64,000 nt of DNA from Epiperipatus broadwayi (GCA_028023455.1 JAQFVV010006231.1:6088036-6152035); one strand, 5' to 3'. Counted from the first letter of the stretch, positions 12,190 to 26,572 are shown. Made by a program: numbers and translations. The notes: generated from the letters alone by a model not told the origin.

Positions 12190-15010
12190 AATGAATATGG
12201 TCATTCTAAATCCAAAAAAAAAAAGAGAGATACAAAGAAACAAAATGAAAATAAATAAATAAATAAAACACTAGAGGTGAGTTTTGTGATGATTATATAA
12301 ACAAATCCCTGAACCACATATATATTCACATACAGAACATTCTGGCCATTATTGTTTATTTGATATTTTGTGACATTCTGCAGCAAACTTTTCTTTTTAA
12401 AATATTTCAACACCATGTCTAACTGTACTTCTTCAATGTAATCCATCCTCAGTTATATTTTCCCAATAAAAGCAATCAACATTATCCTTCTTTAGAATAT
12501 CTTTAAGTTAATGTAAATGGGGTCTGTTTCATACACAAAAAGCATGCTGAAAGTTCATTATAATTTTTTTTTTTTTAGGAATTCTTATATTAGTCTCTTT
12601 TTTTCCACATGTCCAATCCAATGAAGATGTGATTTTATATCGTACTCTATAACATCACATCCAGCAAGTTAAAAACTATAATGATTGGTCTTATGATCTT
12701 GCCATTGTATTTTTAGAATTTTAGTGTCCTTAAATGAAATTTTTTTAATACCTTTATATTATATCAATAAGAAGTCCAATTCTCATTTTCATACAATAAA
12801 GCAGATAAAATAACATCTTTATATACAGCTAATTTAATTGCAGTAATTATTTGATTATAATTAAATATAATATCTTAGTAAAAAACATTATTCTTCACGA
12901 ATAAACAGTAACAGTATATTAGAGACTGGATTGGATCTCAATATCTAAGTCCATCTTTTGACTTAAAAGGCTACCAAGACATTTTAACTAACATTTTCAA
13001 GCTAATAATCACTAAGCTAAAGGTTGCTGAAGATTTTTCTTCCATCACTTACTGATAAAGGGTATGATTTTTTTTGAACATTAATTACTAAACCAAAATT
13101 TTTATATGCTCCATTCAAAATAATAAGAACATTTTCAAATTGTCATTTCAATTGGTAAGAATAGCACATTCATTTTTGCTTTTAATAAATTCAAATTAAC
13201 AATCCCACCATCAAACTTCTAATGCACCTTGATTCCTAAATTTGTTAAGCCAACTATAAACAGTTCCAAAGGCTAATGTTGTAAAAATTGAACATAAAGT
13301 TGAAGTTCATGAACATTCTTGTTTAACCCAAGTTTTTATTTTAAATGCTTGACTTTCCACATGTACCAATAACACATTTTCATTCCATGATTAAAAGCTG
13401 TATAATACAAATAAATATTGATGATCAAGCAATTAATTTTGAACAGTGTCACTGATCTGTTTGGTAAATAAGGCCAAATGCCTTGACTAAATTAATAAAA
13501 TCAACATATATATATATATATCACTCTTTTGTTTCTCAATATTTTTCTTCTATATGCCTAGCAATAAAATTATATCTGTAATGTTTCTTGATTTTCTAAA
13601 ATCACATTGAGTCTTGGCAACCATTTATTTATAAAAAAATAAAAAATAAAACTATTCAACAAAATCCCTGAAAATAATTTTGCTATATAGATAACAATAT
13701 TTCACAATAATTATCACAATGTCAGGTGGTACAATTTCATGTGTCCATATATTCTAAAAAAATTCCAGTATTTTTGAAACTAGCATATCACTCATATTTT
13801 TTTAAGACAATAAAGAGCTGTTTAAACTTCACTAAGCTGGATATCTTTATTCAGATTTAATAAGCAGATAAAATAGATATATCATAATATTTTGTCATCT
13901 CAATTTTTGAATCATTATTCAAGAGAATTAAATTATTCCTATTCAAAATATCATTGCCATCTTATAAGACTGTCTGATGAATTTAATAGGATTATGATTA
14001 TCACTTATCAGAACTATGCATTGCTTTCAATATATCTAAAGAATCCATTATCTGCAAATAATCGCATCTCATTTGGAGATTTAATCCAACTGAAATTCCA
14101 CTTTAAACTTCTATATTGATTGTCAAGTTCCATATTCAATATATTATTCTACCAAATTAAAAATGCACATTTCTTTTTAATCAAGTCATTAATAATAATA
14201 AGATTACTGTTAGACAATCATTCACTACTCTTTTTAATGAACCTCAGAATATATTTCTTAGTATATCTGAAGCTTTGTGATGATGACATTTTAGTAATAA
14301 TTATGTTGAATTATTTCCATTATCTAATATTAAATGTTAAATCTTTAGATAAATTCAAACTTTATTTAAACTTTCCAAATACATTCAATTGTTACTAATA
14401 GCACACAGGTAACACATTGCAAGTAATATTATTCTCTTTTCTTTCTCAGATGTTGATGGCCTGACCAGTGACAGTATTAGTATGGAAACTGCAATCAGAT
14501 GTTTAAATACTAAATATCAAATTTAAGGCAACACTCGAACCAACTGAACTATTCTGCCAAAGGCATATGTTAATATAAATTTCATACACTTATCTATAAG
14601 ATCCTCCTGATTTTTCCATTTTTTCCTTAAGATCAAGGATAATTAGTAGTTTCAAGACATTATGTATTTTTTCTAAAGTCTTTCAATAGATGATTAAAAT
14701 TGTCCAACATATAATTACTAGTAGATTTACTTATATCCACAACACACTACTTGAAAAAATTTCATGCCTCAATAATAGGATAATTTTGAAAATTAAATTA
14801 GTAATTTTAAATTAAACTTCATAATTCTTAAAATTTACTATGAATAGTATATGCTACTAAAGAATAAAAATCAATTTATTTGACATTTTTTAATGCAATG
14901 AACATTTTAACCTTGGAGCGTATTAATTTATAATCTGTTCAACAATCTGCATTTGAAATGCTCATATAACATGATCTTTTTATATGCCATTGTTTTAAAT
15001 GAGGAATCAT
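12190..15010 (-). mobile_element. eroded LINE, copy 1
   Basis: The sequence aligns by eye with the LINE copies at 18.39-20.35 kb and 20.88-23.57 kb. Shared words include TTAATTGCAGTA and the block around GATCTCAATATCTAAGT. The 3' end is at the low coordinate, near an A-rich run at 12218. The region 12201-12446 reads as the degraded C-terminal zinc-finger-like end of LINE ORF2. The reverse transcriptase core is present but full of stops. A fragment of Penelope tail plus tRNA-like repeat interrupts it at about 14340-14680. Confidence 0.6.
14479..14556 (-). repeat. tRNA-like sequence with Penelope 3' tail
   Basis: The minus strand reads GCAGAATAGTTCAGTTGGTT (A-box-like), ends with a weak B box, and is followed by GTCACTGGTCAGGCCATCAA. 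It is preceded by the Penelope linker (TATGAAATTTATATTAAC), as at 3.5 and 20.6 kb. Confidence 0.5.
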
Positions 15011-15029
15011 CATTCAATTTGTAAAAAAA

Positions 15030-16269
15030 ATTAAACATGCGATCGTACAACCTATGTTCAAAATCACATCATTTGATGTTATTGAGCTATATGGCTCCAC
15101 TGGCTGCAGACAATCAATTGAAATAGTCAATGACACATTAATTGCAAGCAACTGCCCACCTACAGCCAAATTCATCAATGAATTTTTATAATGGCTTGAT
15201 CTAAACATAGTTTCTATTTTCAGGGATAAATGGTTTAACATGCACAACGGTTGGCCCATGGATCTCCCACTAACTGGTATATTAGTAAGTATTGTACTTG
15301 ACCATTATGAAAAGCTAATACTACCTGCATTCTTCAAATCAACTTCGCACATGATATATAAACATTACATTGACGATATATTCATCGCAGCTCCAGATGA
15401 TATCATTACTAATTTCCACAATAGCCTCCAGAATAATATGAAGCTTATTTTCACTACAACTTGGGAAAACCAAGCATATCAAGTTAAATACCTAGACATA
15501 TGTGTCAGCAGAAACATAGACAAGCTAGACTACCATTTGATAGTTAAACCTTTAGAAGTACGAGGTCTGACACATCCCAATTTTTACATGCCCCGATCTC
15601 ACAAACTTGCAGCCCTCTCTTCCTTCATGTTTAGAAACCATAATTTATGCAAATATGAGGCAGATAAAAGAAATAATCTCATTAATTACATTGCAGATTT
15701 AATAAAAATAGGACACAATCATCCATCAACAGAAAAGTTAATAAATTGTTTTATAAAATAAACCATAATTATAAGAAAGAAACCAAACCAAGAATCCTAA
15801 TTCCATACATCCATTCAACAGCCAAAAGCCTTAATAACAAACTATCATGTGACTTTGAAGTCACTTTCCGCTCACCTCCTAACACCAATAGACTTTTCAA
15901 TAACACAAAAGACAGGATTAAACCCGAACTCACCCCTCAAGTTGTATATAAAATTACCTGCCCCCAAAGAAACTGCATGGCAACATATTATGGAGAAAGT
16001 AAAACCAACATTGCAACTACAGTAGCCAACATAGATACCTATACAACAGGACCAAAACCAAGCTTGAGGGCAATTCAATTTTCATTCAGCACGAGAGAGC
16101 CACTGGCCATGCCTTCCTACCTACCACAGTCAGTGTTATCTTCTCTGAAAAATACATTAAATGCAAGATCGGGGAGGCTTACTACATAGTGGGTGACCTG
16201 CAGCAATCAATAGAAGAGATGCCTGCTTTTCTCTATCTCGAAAATGGTCTATGTAGCATCTTCACATGA
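15030..16269 (+). pseudogene. Penelope-like element 3: RT and GIY-YIG endonuclease
   Basis: Starting near 15030 the frame reads SFDVIELYGSTGCRQSIE, the RT finger/palm region. An in-frame TAA interrupts it before IFRDKWFNMHNGWPMDLPLTG, and the catalytic box YIDDIFIAAPDD follows at about 15368. After PLEVRGLTHP and a frame change near 15750 comes the linker and GIY-YIG core (VVYKITCPQRNCMATYYGES, about 15936-16000). A second frame change near 16070 leads to the conserved nuclease end, KCKIGEAYYI, with a stop near 16269. Two frameshifts and one stop make it non-functional, but it is the best preserved Penelope copy here. The 5' part, including the N-terminal domain, is missing. Confidence 0.88.
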
Positions 16270-18385
16270 ATTTGCATAAAATTTGCATTAACATCATTAT
16301 AGTTCTTAAAGAAATTCCAGTAGCCATGAATATGAGACTATGAACTATAATAAAAGCGCTTGGCAGTAACATTTAGATAATATTATTTATTTTCAAGCAT
16401 TATTAATAACGTCATTATCTGTGCACAAAGCATATCTATATTTAGTGATGTTAAGTGATATCATATCAATATTTCATAAATTTTTAATTGATAGCAAAAT
16501 ATTTTTTATATTACAATTCTTTTTCATTTATTATTATTAATATGAACTGTATTCTTATTTAATATATATATATATCATTTAATAAGATATATGGATAAAT
16601 TCATATTTGGTAATAATATTGAAATCAACAAAATCATTTCTATTATTAAAGCCTTCAGTTTTAAAAAAACAGTTTTATAACCTAGAAATTTATAATATGG
16701 ATTTTTAATAATATATAAAACTGAATATTTGAAAGTGCTTATGTGGTTTATAAAAGTACATACTCTTTTTGGTCTCTATATCATATCTGAAGAATAACTC
16801 CCCTCCTCCCCATAGTTCTGGTCTTTAATCCAAACATTTTACTATTATAAACTTTTATAGAATAATATAACCATTCCCATTTCAATTAAATATAACTTAA
16901 ATTAATTTTATAAAAATTAGTAAAGTTAATAATATATATTGTGTAAATTGTAAAAAATTTATAAACTTTTGTCACGCCAATGTGTCACTATTAAAGAATT
17001 TAATTATCAAACAAACTTTCTTTCAAAAGATTAGTTAAATTATTCATAAATATATTTATGAACAATGGTAATGGAAGTACATAAAATATTAAAGAATGAA
17101 TTGTTGGTATGGCTACCATATGAATAGATCAAAATTCATTATTTGTAGGCAAAAGTTATTAAATCAAATATTTTTCTATACAGTACTAGAAAATTATTAA
17201 TCAAAATAAAATATCTTGAATTGGTATAAATATATACGCAACAAAAAGAAAAATATGCACAGATATGCCCATTAAAAAAAACTGGCTTTTTTTTTTTCAG
17301 CAACAAACTATTTAAAATATTACAAAATAAGAACATGTCTGAACAATTATAAATCATCACTATCTATCTCTTACACAATCAAATCAAATTAGATCATATT
17401 CTTATGTTTTCCTGCTTTTTACCCTACATTTCAAATAATCATAGATAATTTCTTCCATAAGATCATTAATATTACTTTTTAACTCTCTTCCATCACTTCT
17501 CATAATTCTTGATCTAAATAGAAATCCATTCACTTTTTTTTTTTGATTCATAATTTTCTCAACACTTTGTAAATGTTTTCCACTTCATCATTTTATCATA
17601 TTATCATCCAATCTTCTCTATTCTCTTTTTTTAATAATTGTCCAAGATTGCTACAAATAAAAATACACTTCAGATAAAATATTTAATAAATGTTTTTCAT
17701 TTAAATTTAATTTTAATAGCCCACAGAATAATATCTGGCTAATTTATAAGACAAAACTGTAAACTAATACAGTGTACATTATAAATAAATACTCTCTTTT
17801 AAATTATTCAAAGTTTTAATTATTTTTGAAATTTTCTCAGTTTACAAATCATTATTTGGCAGTAAAAACAACTAATTATTTGGATCACTTTTAAAATAAT
17901 AACATATATGAATTTATGAACATGTATATTATAAGGTTATATTACATTCATATATTTTAGAAAATATCTGATTAATTTTTAAATAAAAAAAACTACCAAA
18001 TATTATTATTGCATATCATACCGATATAGGGAGTTCCTCATTTTTTAATTTTACCTTTTTTAATATATATTTCCCTTTTTCTTGCAGTATTACCAAATTT
18101 TCAAAATGTTTCTCAGAAAGCACCACTGTTCCAGTAAGTTATAAATACAAACTGGTTCATCAGATTTATTAAAGACATTTGTGTTTATGTCTAAAATATT
18201 TAAGGATGATGATGATAATAATAAGAACAATAATAATAGTCTATGACAATATTCTCTAACACTGAAATTTAATTACAAGACTTGATAATTAAATTGCATA
18301 AAATATTTCTGTTGTTGCTTGGTTTTTTAAAAATAAATATCAATTGTAAATCTCAATAATAAAATCACTTAAGTACTATTAATAA
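16270..18385. other. AT-rich sequence, no feature seen
   Basis: No recognisable gene. Homopolymer and (AT)n tracts only. Confidence 0.5.
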
Positions 18386-18389
18386 TAAA

Positions 18390-20350
18390 CAACCTCTTGT
18401 AGATGAATATGGCCACTCGGACTCCAAAAAAAAGAAGAAAAAAGGATGGAGAGAGAAAAACTACTCTAGAAATAAATTTTGCAATGGCTACACAAACCAA
18501 TCTGTGAAACCCAAATATGTTCACATATAGAACATAGTGCTTTCTGTTTTTCTGTTTACTTGATATTTTATAAAGTTGTCTTTTCAATTTTTTTTAGAAA
18601 AAACTTTTATTCTGAAATACTTCAATGCCATGTTTAATTACAGCTCTCCAATATAGTATATTTTTTGCCACATCTTTATTGTCATTACACTATAACGTAG
18701 ACAAGTCTACTTCTTCCATGAAAACTATGCTCTAGTTCATCATAAAACACCCTTTTAGGAAATCTTGCATTGTTCCTGCATTTTAGTGGATCTATAGTAT
18801 CACGTCCAGCAGATTGAAAAGCATTGCTTGTTTTTATGATTGTGCCACTGTATTTTTAAAATTTTACAGAGCATCCTTAAATAAAATCTTTCTAATGCCT
18901 TTATATTGCACTGGCAAAGTGTCCAAGTTTCAGTTCCATACAATAAATTAGATAAAACAAGAGCTATATGTACTGCTAACTTAATTGCAGTACTTATTTT
19001 TCTGTGATAAAATATAGTCTTTTTATTTGTTAAAGGCAGCAGCAGCACACTAGGAACCTGTGTTGATCTCAATATCTAAGTTTACCTTGAATACTTATAA
19101 AATTACCAAACATCCAAGCTAAAAGTTGCAGAAAATTTTCTATTGTCACTGGCTAACAAAAACTTGAGTTTTTTGAACATTAATTAATAAACCAAAGTCT
19201 TTATATGTTGCATTTAAAATATTAATTATATCTTTCAAATCATTTTTTAAACTGGCAAAAATAGCACAATTATCAGCATATTATAAATTCAGAATCCAAG
19301 GAGTTCTTGTTTTCACTTTTAATCGACTCAAATTACAATTCCACTATCAAATCTGTACCGTATTTTGATCCCTCTTTGATTAGGCTGCCTATAAACAATT
19401 CCAAAGATCACTTATAAAAATTGAAAACAATGATGAAGCATCCTTGTTTAACACTAGTTTTCATTTCAAATGCTTCATATTTTCCCCCTATAGTAATAAC
19501 ATTCATTTCCTCTTATTTCATCAAGTAGCAGCTATATAATACAAATAATTTTTGGTGGACAACCAACTAATTTCAAACAACAACATGAGCTCATTCTATT
19601 AACTGATTCAAATGTTCTTAACCAAAATAATAAAAGCAATACATAAATCATTTCTTTGTTCCTGACACTTTTCTTGCATTTGTCTGGCAACAAAAATCAT
19701 GTCTGCAGAACTTCTTGATTTTCTAAAACCACACTGATTGCTCTAGTAACCTTTCAATCATAACTGGAAGCAACTTATTCAACAAAATTCTTAAAAATAC
19801 TTTCACTATAGTGAATAATAATAATATTCCATGATAATTACTGCAAACTTATCTATTCCCTTTATTTTTAAAAACTGGAACAATAAAAACATTCTTAAGA
19901 TCAGGTGACATAACTTTATGATCTATATATTCCTAAAACAAATTCCAATATTCTGAAGCTAACAAGACACCACCATGTTTTAAAGCTTCTTGTATTTCAT
20001 CAGGACATGCAACGTTTTCATTTTTAAGATTACAGAGCTGTTTTGACTTTACAAAGCGGGATATCTTTGTCCAAATCTACATGAAAAGATAAAATGGATT
20101 TATCATTGAAAGTCATCATCTCAATTCTTGTATTATTATCCAAAACATGATCACAATACTTCTTGCACCTGTTCAAAATATCATTATCATCATATGAAAG
20201 AGTGTTATTGCTGGATTTATTAGAATTATGATACTATTTCTCAGATCCATATGTTGATTTCAATTCATCAAAAAAAGAACCTTACTTTTAAATATATAGA
20301 TACAATAAATGTCAAACTCCTGTTGTTAAATGCATAAAAATTGGAAGCAT
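18390..20350 (-). mobile_element. eroded LINE, copy 2, with RT remnants
   Basis: The minus strand preserves the 3' half of a LINE ORF2. Near 20050-20000 is the thumb/finger region of the RT. At 19282-19271 the catalytic box reads YADNCAIFA, with Asn in place of the second Asp. At 19072-18800 the post-RT region contains LSNLLYGTETWTL and IKALERFYLRMLCKILKIQW, a typical non-LTR signature. The low-coordinate end (18.39-18.59 kb) matches the end of copy 1. Many stops show it is dead. The clade is not resolved. Confidence 0.75.
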
Positions 20351-20484
20351 CACACAAAAAAAGCATATCTTCATATAATTAAATATCTAAAATAAAGATT
20401 TATATAACATTACTAACCAAACAAACTAAACTTTACTAAAATTCTTCCACAATTATGGTTTCATCTGACTAGTGACAGTACTAG

Positions 20485-20790
20485 CTGTTCACGTGACAAT
20501 GGTAAACAATCCCATAAGTCAACCTAGTGTGACTATACATAATGTATGGCAACCACTAATCAATTTTGCTCTTAAAAAGAAAAAGTGGAGAAATCAGGAA
20601 GAATCTCATAGATAAATATATGAAATTTCTACTGACTGTTGCCTTTGGTAGGATGGCTCAGTTCATTGGAGTGTTATCTTAAAATTCAATATTCAAAAAT
20701 CAAAAGGTCCAGGTTTGATTTACCATGATAATTAACAGACACACTATTTAGAGTTCAGTATATTTAAATAAATGCAAAAATAGTTAATTA
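20485..20790 (+). mobile_element. Penelope 3' end with tRNA-like tail
   Basis: Plus-strand 20500-20560 encodes MVNNPISQPSVTIHNV, matching the C-terminal end of Penelope element 1 on the other strand. It continues through the same linker (TATGAAATTTCTACTGACTG) into a tRNA-like block at 20650-20727 (GGATGGCTCAGTTCATTGGA as A box, GGTTTGATTTACC as B box), then a TATTTAAATAAA tail. This links the tRNA-like sequence to the Penelope 3' end. Confidence 0.65.
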
Positions 20791-20879
20791 CAAAATAATA
20801 TTTATTTATTAATGAAATAAAAAAGCATTAAAAACAAAATATATCACTAACATAAACAACCAAGAGTAAACAAGTATAG

Positions 20880-23570
20880 TTTTAATTCAAAAAAAAAAAA
20901 AGAAAAAGGAAAAGTTTAAAATAATTTTTGTAATGACTATAAAAACCAACTCATAAATGATAAATATTGTTTGTTTTTTAAAGTCTTATTGGGTTTAAGC
21001 AAACTTTTTTTTTCTTTCTGAAAATGTTCATCTTCTTGATTAATTGTAATTCTCTACTGTATTTTATCTTGTGATATTCTCTCAATGATAAAAATCAATA
21101 TTGTTTTTTTAGACTGTCTCTGAGGGAATCTTTATAAAAATTTTAGACTGTCTTTGAGAAATCTTTATAATGTAACAGTCTCAATCTCTTATAAAAATTA
21201 AAATCAAATTCACTATATTTGGGGGGGGGGGGTAGTTTTCATCTACTTTCACACCTTCAATCTAAAATGGATGTGTACTTAAAAATTATAAATATAATAT
21301 CATCATGATTAGTATGTTATGTATCAAATGATCTTATAATTTTGATATCCTATTGAATATTTCAAAGCAATCTTAAATAAATTTTTTCAATATCTTTTCT
21401 TTTTGTTGATAGAAATCCACATCTGACTTCCATACGGTAAATCTGATAGAATAATTTACATATAGTACTATAATGAATATAAAATTATAGAAAAAAAATT
21501 GAATTAAAAAATAACAATAATAAAAAAAAAGTTAATGGAAAAGAATGAATAAGTGTGGGAAAAAATTTATTGAAGAAATTACAAAATAAGAAACCAACCA
21601 GATTAGGCATAAATGAAAAGAATTATAAAAGATATACTGGACAAATAAGAAGAGGATATGAGAAAAAAATAGAAATAAAAAAAAGCTGATATTCAAGTTC
21701 ATTTTTTTTTTAAAGAAAAAAAAGCTATAAAAATATTTAAATTGATTCATATTCTCAAAGTTATAATCAGCCAAGTCAAAATTGACTGATATACATTAAA
21801 ACTCTGGCTAATAAGTCATAGGTTTGTTTGTTTTTTACTATTAATTACTAAACCAAATGTTTAAAATTAAAAATATTGTATTGATTATTTTTTGAATAAA
21901 CAAAACACAATCAATATTACATAATAAATCTAAAAGCCAGAAAGATAATTTCTTGTTTTTGCTTTGACCATTTAAATTAAAAACCTCTATTATCAAATTT
22001 ATATAGCAATTTCATAACATGGCTTACAAACTATTCTCAAAATCAATACCATAAAAATGAAACACAAAATGGAAGTAATACATATATATCCCTGTGTAAC
22101 ATTAACATCTATTTTAAACACTTCACAGTTTCTATCACTATTAATGTTTCATTTCATACCATCAAATAGCAGCTTTATAATATGAATAAACTTCCAAAGA
22201 CAACTAATATTTTAAAAATATTCCCAAAAACTTTTTTAATTATCTATTTCTAACAATTGATAAAATTAGAATATAAATCATATTTTTGCTCACAATTCTT
22301 TTTTTGTATTTTTGTATTTTTTGATAATAAAAACCATAAATATGTGGTTTTCTTGATTCTCTAAAATTATGTTGAGAAACCAACTGTGTAAAATTTGAAG
22401 CAACCTATTTAATAAAATCCTAAATTTTGCTGCAACATTCCACAATATTTATATACAATCTTTTCTAGTGCTTTATTTTTATAAATTAGAATAAGAAAAG
22501 CATGTTTACAATTAGATAGCTCAATTCTAGGGACCATATAATTTTGAAAAATTCTATAATTTAAAGATAATGTATCACCACTATATTTTAAAACTTTTCC
22601 AAGGATCCTATCAAAATGTTACCTTTTCATTTTAGGTTTATTAAATTTTAATTTGGATATCTCTATTGAAATCTAATTAAGTCAGTAGCATAACTGTATT
22701 ATTAAATGTAGTCAAATGAAATCTTGAAATCTTATTCAAAAGATGATCAAATTATTCCTTTTATTTAGTCAAAATATTATATATATATAAAGTCTATTCA
22801 ATGATTTAATAAGATTATGATTTTGTGTTTTTGGTCTATATGTGTTACTTCCAAAATATCATAAAAAAAAGTAAAGTGATTGCATTCAATAAATGACTAT
22901 CCCTTTTATAGTCCAAATCCATCAATCATCCTTTAGCTTCTTGGCAGTTTCTAAGCTTCTGCTTTAAATCTCTATATTGTTTATGAAGTGTCATATTCAT
23001 TTTATTACTCAGTCCAGCAGAGAATGACATGTCTCCTTTTAATTCAGTCAATGATAAGATAATAGCTATCAGAGAATCAATCAGAATTTTTCTACTTTGA
23101 AACAGGCATAACTGAATGGCAATAGGTATAGAGAGTTATGCCTATTTCAATAAATAGTTGTAATCAAGCATAAGAAGTGGTGATCATGTGATGTTTATTG
23201 GTTTAATTTTTCCACTTATTGAACCCAAAAACTTATTTAAATTCATAATACAGAACTCAAAAGAATTACATCTTATTAGCATAAACTTAAAATCCAAAAT
23301 GGTAACTTTAATGTTACAAGTTTTGAAACACAACAGTAACTATTACTTATAAAAAATGATATCAAATTTTCCTAGCATTATATCTGAAATAATATCTATT
23401 ATTTAATGCCACAATCATTTAAGCTTGAAGCATATTATTTTATGATCTGTCTAAAAGTCTGCATCTACAAAGTAGTCATATAATAATTTCTTTTATACTG
23501 ATTTCTATCTATATAAAAATTCATAATTTGCTATTGTTTTAAACATATGAATCAGAGTTCTTTGTAGCAA
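20880..23570 (-). mobile_element. eroded LINE, copy 3
   Basis: It shares order and words with copies 1 and 2 (for example the 22.92-23.1 kb block matches 14.06-14.25 kb, and 23.42-23.55 kb matches 14.9-15.0 kb). It is more degraded: no RT motif is clean. A 12-bp G run lies near 21222. A short hammerhead-unit fragment is inserted at 23085-23195. Confidence 0.5.
23085..23195 (+). repeat. short hammerhead-unit fragment
   Basis: GAAACAGGCATAACT and AGTTATGCCTATTTC form inverted arms, followed by CAAGCATAAGAAGTGGTGAT and CATGTGATGTTTATTGG. These are the junction sequences that join units in the 31.3-32.2 kb element. The ribozyme part is absent. Confidence 0.55.
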
Positions 23571-25990
23571 TGTTTTTATTTAAACAAAATATTTATGATA
23601 GTCATTCTAAGTACTAACAAAAATTCAATATCAACAAATCAATTGAGTTTGTAGAACCAATACGTTATTTTCAATAACCTAAACCAATTAAAAAGACATT
23701 TATTGATCTGATACAATATCAGTACAGAAATTATTTCAAACTAATTTTTCATAATATTAGCTTTTAATTACTGCATTCAAAAATTCTATGTTAGATTTCA
23801 TAGCAAATCTATTAGCATAGTTTTCTTGTATTCAATAAATTTGCCTTTCCAAAAAATGTATACCCATTTATTAATGCATTTCATTAAGAATATTTACATC
23901 AATTTTTAAATATTGATGGTTCCTTTGATACAAGCATTGCATTGCATTAAAATTCTTAAGATTTCTATTAAGAAAAAGTCCACATTTCCTAGTTTTTGAA
24001 ATACATTGATAAGCATTGCTATCTGAACTCTACCACTGTCATAAGACATACAGTTATTGCTCATTAGGCTATCACTGAATGATCAATCTGCCAAATAAAG
24101 TAATGTAACCAAATTTTATCAAAGTGCCTATATATATCTAGACACATTTTCTTATATCCTTCCACATATGAAGAGAGCTCATGGCAATTACCAAATATGG
24201 GTACTCAAACATATAATTATTTATAATGAAATTTCCAGTTCAAATCCAATTCCAAATAATTCATTATTGATTACATTACTTCATGCTAGATTGCAACAAA
24301 GAACTCAATTCTTCTAAATCTGTTCGCATGGTTATTTTCTCAAAACCAAGTACTTTACATACTTTCCGTATTCATAAATCCTTCCTTATTTAAAAAAAAT
24401 GAAAACACAATTTTAATGATATCCAATGATATGAGAAATTCATGATGAAAATTTAAATCACTGAAGATAGTAAGGAAAGAATAATAAGCAAAAGAAAGAG
24501 ATAGAAAAGATTGCTTCTTTTGAAAAAAAAATAACCATATTAAATTACCCAATATATTAGTATGCAAAGGCAGTTATAGTGTTATACTTCTTAATTCAAT
24601 ATGTAAGAAAAAATTATTAAAATTGAAGTAATGTTTAAAGGAGCTATGATACTAATAAAGTTTTATATCAATTTTAATTTCTTATGCAAAACATGATAAT
24701 TAATTTCAATGATAATAAATGATGATTTCAGTTTAAATACTATTCAGTTTTGATGACTGACTAGTCATGAATGCTCATAAACTTAAATATATTTTCAAAA
24801 AAAAGGAGACTTTTCTCTTTCATTTTTTTAAATAAATACTTTTCAATGCATGCATCTCAAAGATGTAAAGATCGGCTTACAGTTCTAAACATTTAATTGT
24901 TTTAAGAGAGTAACAAGCAATGGTAAATTACTAACAAAGATAAACAAATGTTATTGCTTGGTTGTAATTCTATATTACCTCATTACTCCTAATTTTGAAT
25001 GAACAATTTAACATGTTTACATTACTCAATATAAATATTTCAATAATAGTATAAAATTATTTAAAATTTCTGCAAATGTAAAATATACCATATCCATAAT
25101 TGTTTAATGCAAATCAGAGAGATTTCTGAGAAGAGTCAAAGCATCTCTCTAAATTATAATGACTTACAACATTACAGAAATAAATTTATTGTGATTAAAC
25201 ACACATCAGTTATATAAATTAATATACAGAATTTAACAAATATATAATTTACAAGTAACATTAAATATGCAGTAATACAAAAAAGACAAAATTTAATAAT
25301 AGTTCAACAGATATATTAAACAACCTCCATACTTCCCCATTATTTTTAAATTCATATAAATAAAGATACAATAAAAGACAAATGACCCACAAGATGCATT
25401 TCGTAGTTGGCTCAGGTCACTATCTTTCATATATATCTCTATTATATGATGAGTATTTATCTATAGTAAATTGTTACATTTTTATTTATCATTGTCAAAC
25501 TCACTCCACTCATAACCTTGACATCATCCACCTCAGATAAATACAATAATGATAATTACTAATCATTTTCTAAACAATAATACTTCAATATCATGAAAAA
25601 AGAGGGCAGGGTAATTTTATTCACACCCTATTTAATGCAAATCTAACTTAAACTCATTTTAAAATTAGCCATTAAGTCAAATAAGTATAATATTACAAGA
25701 AAGAAAATAGACAAATTTCAATAACAAACAATAAAAATATTTTTAAACATATATAAAGTTCCAGAGATGGTGAATGTAAATATTCATACATATTTAATTA
25801 TTTCTTATATGCATATTTTGCGTGAATACAAAGACCAGAATAATAAATACATACACTTTTTCTTTAAAAAAAATGGAAGTAACTGATTAATTAGGATCAT
25901 AAGAATTATTTATATATAAATATGAGTTTATATATAGTTATATTTAAGGCTAAAACAGTAATTTGAACAAAATATAGCATTAATCCAATA
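23571..25990. other. AT-rich sequence, no feature seen
   Basis: No recognisable gene or RNA. It might include older 5' LINE sequence, but I could not support that. Confidence 0.4.
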
Positions 25991-25997
25991 TCAGAAT

Positions 25998-26569
25998 TGT
26001 AATATATGCAGTTTAAATTAAATGTACATACGAAAGTATCTTTATTCTAAAATATTATTTTATTGTTAAATCTTTAAATTTTGCTACTGATATTCTAATC
26101 ATAGACGTTAGCTTGAAATGCAATCAATTGTAACAAACTAATTAAACAGATAACGAAGGAATTTAATTAGCAAAACCCAATCTAATTAAATCCCACCTTA
26201 ATTTATAAGTTACTCCAGAAAACAAAGAAAACATATAAAAGGGAGGCCATTTTTGAAAAGATTAACAGAGTGAGTACAGAGCGTTTTAAGTGAATTAGAG
26301 CAGAGCATTAGTTGCAAAGAACAGCGTGAGAATTGCGTATTACCCTCGTGGGGAAAGAAGAGAAGTTAGACGTAGAAACTATACATTCAGAATTATCGTG
26401 CGAGTATTCATTATCGTGTGTTCATAGTGTATTTTTCTAACACAGCTCGGCGGGAATCAGAACTTTGTATAAACTGTAAATCAGTTAGTATCGATCTGTT
26501 TTGAGAATTAAACCAACTAGTTCGCAAATTAACTTTTGTGTGCAGTAATTGAAGAGTCAATATACTGCA
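25998..26569 (+). repeat. 5' LTR of gag-only element
   Basis: The 572-bp repeat matches 28121-28692. A TATA box (TATAAAA, 26234-26240) is followed by GGGAGGCC and a higher-GC leader, consistent with the promoter and R/U5. Confidence 0.92.
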
Positions 26570-26572
26570 ATC

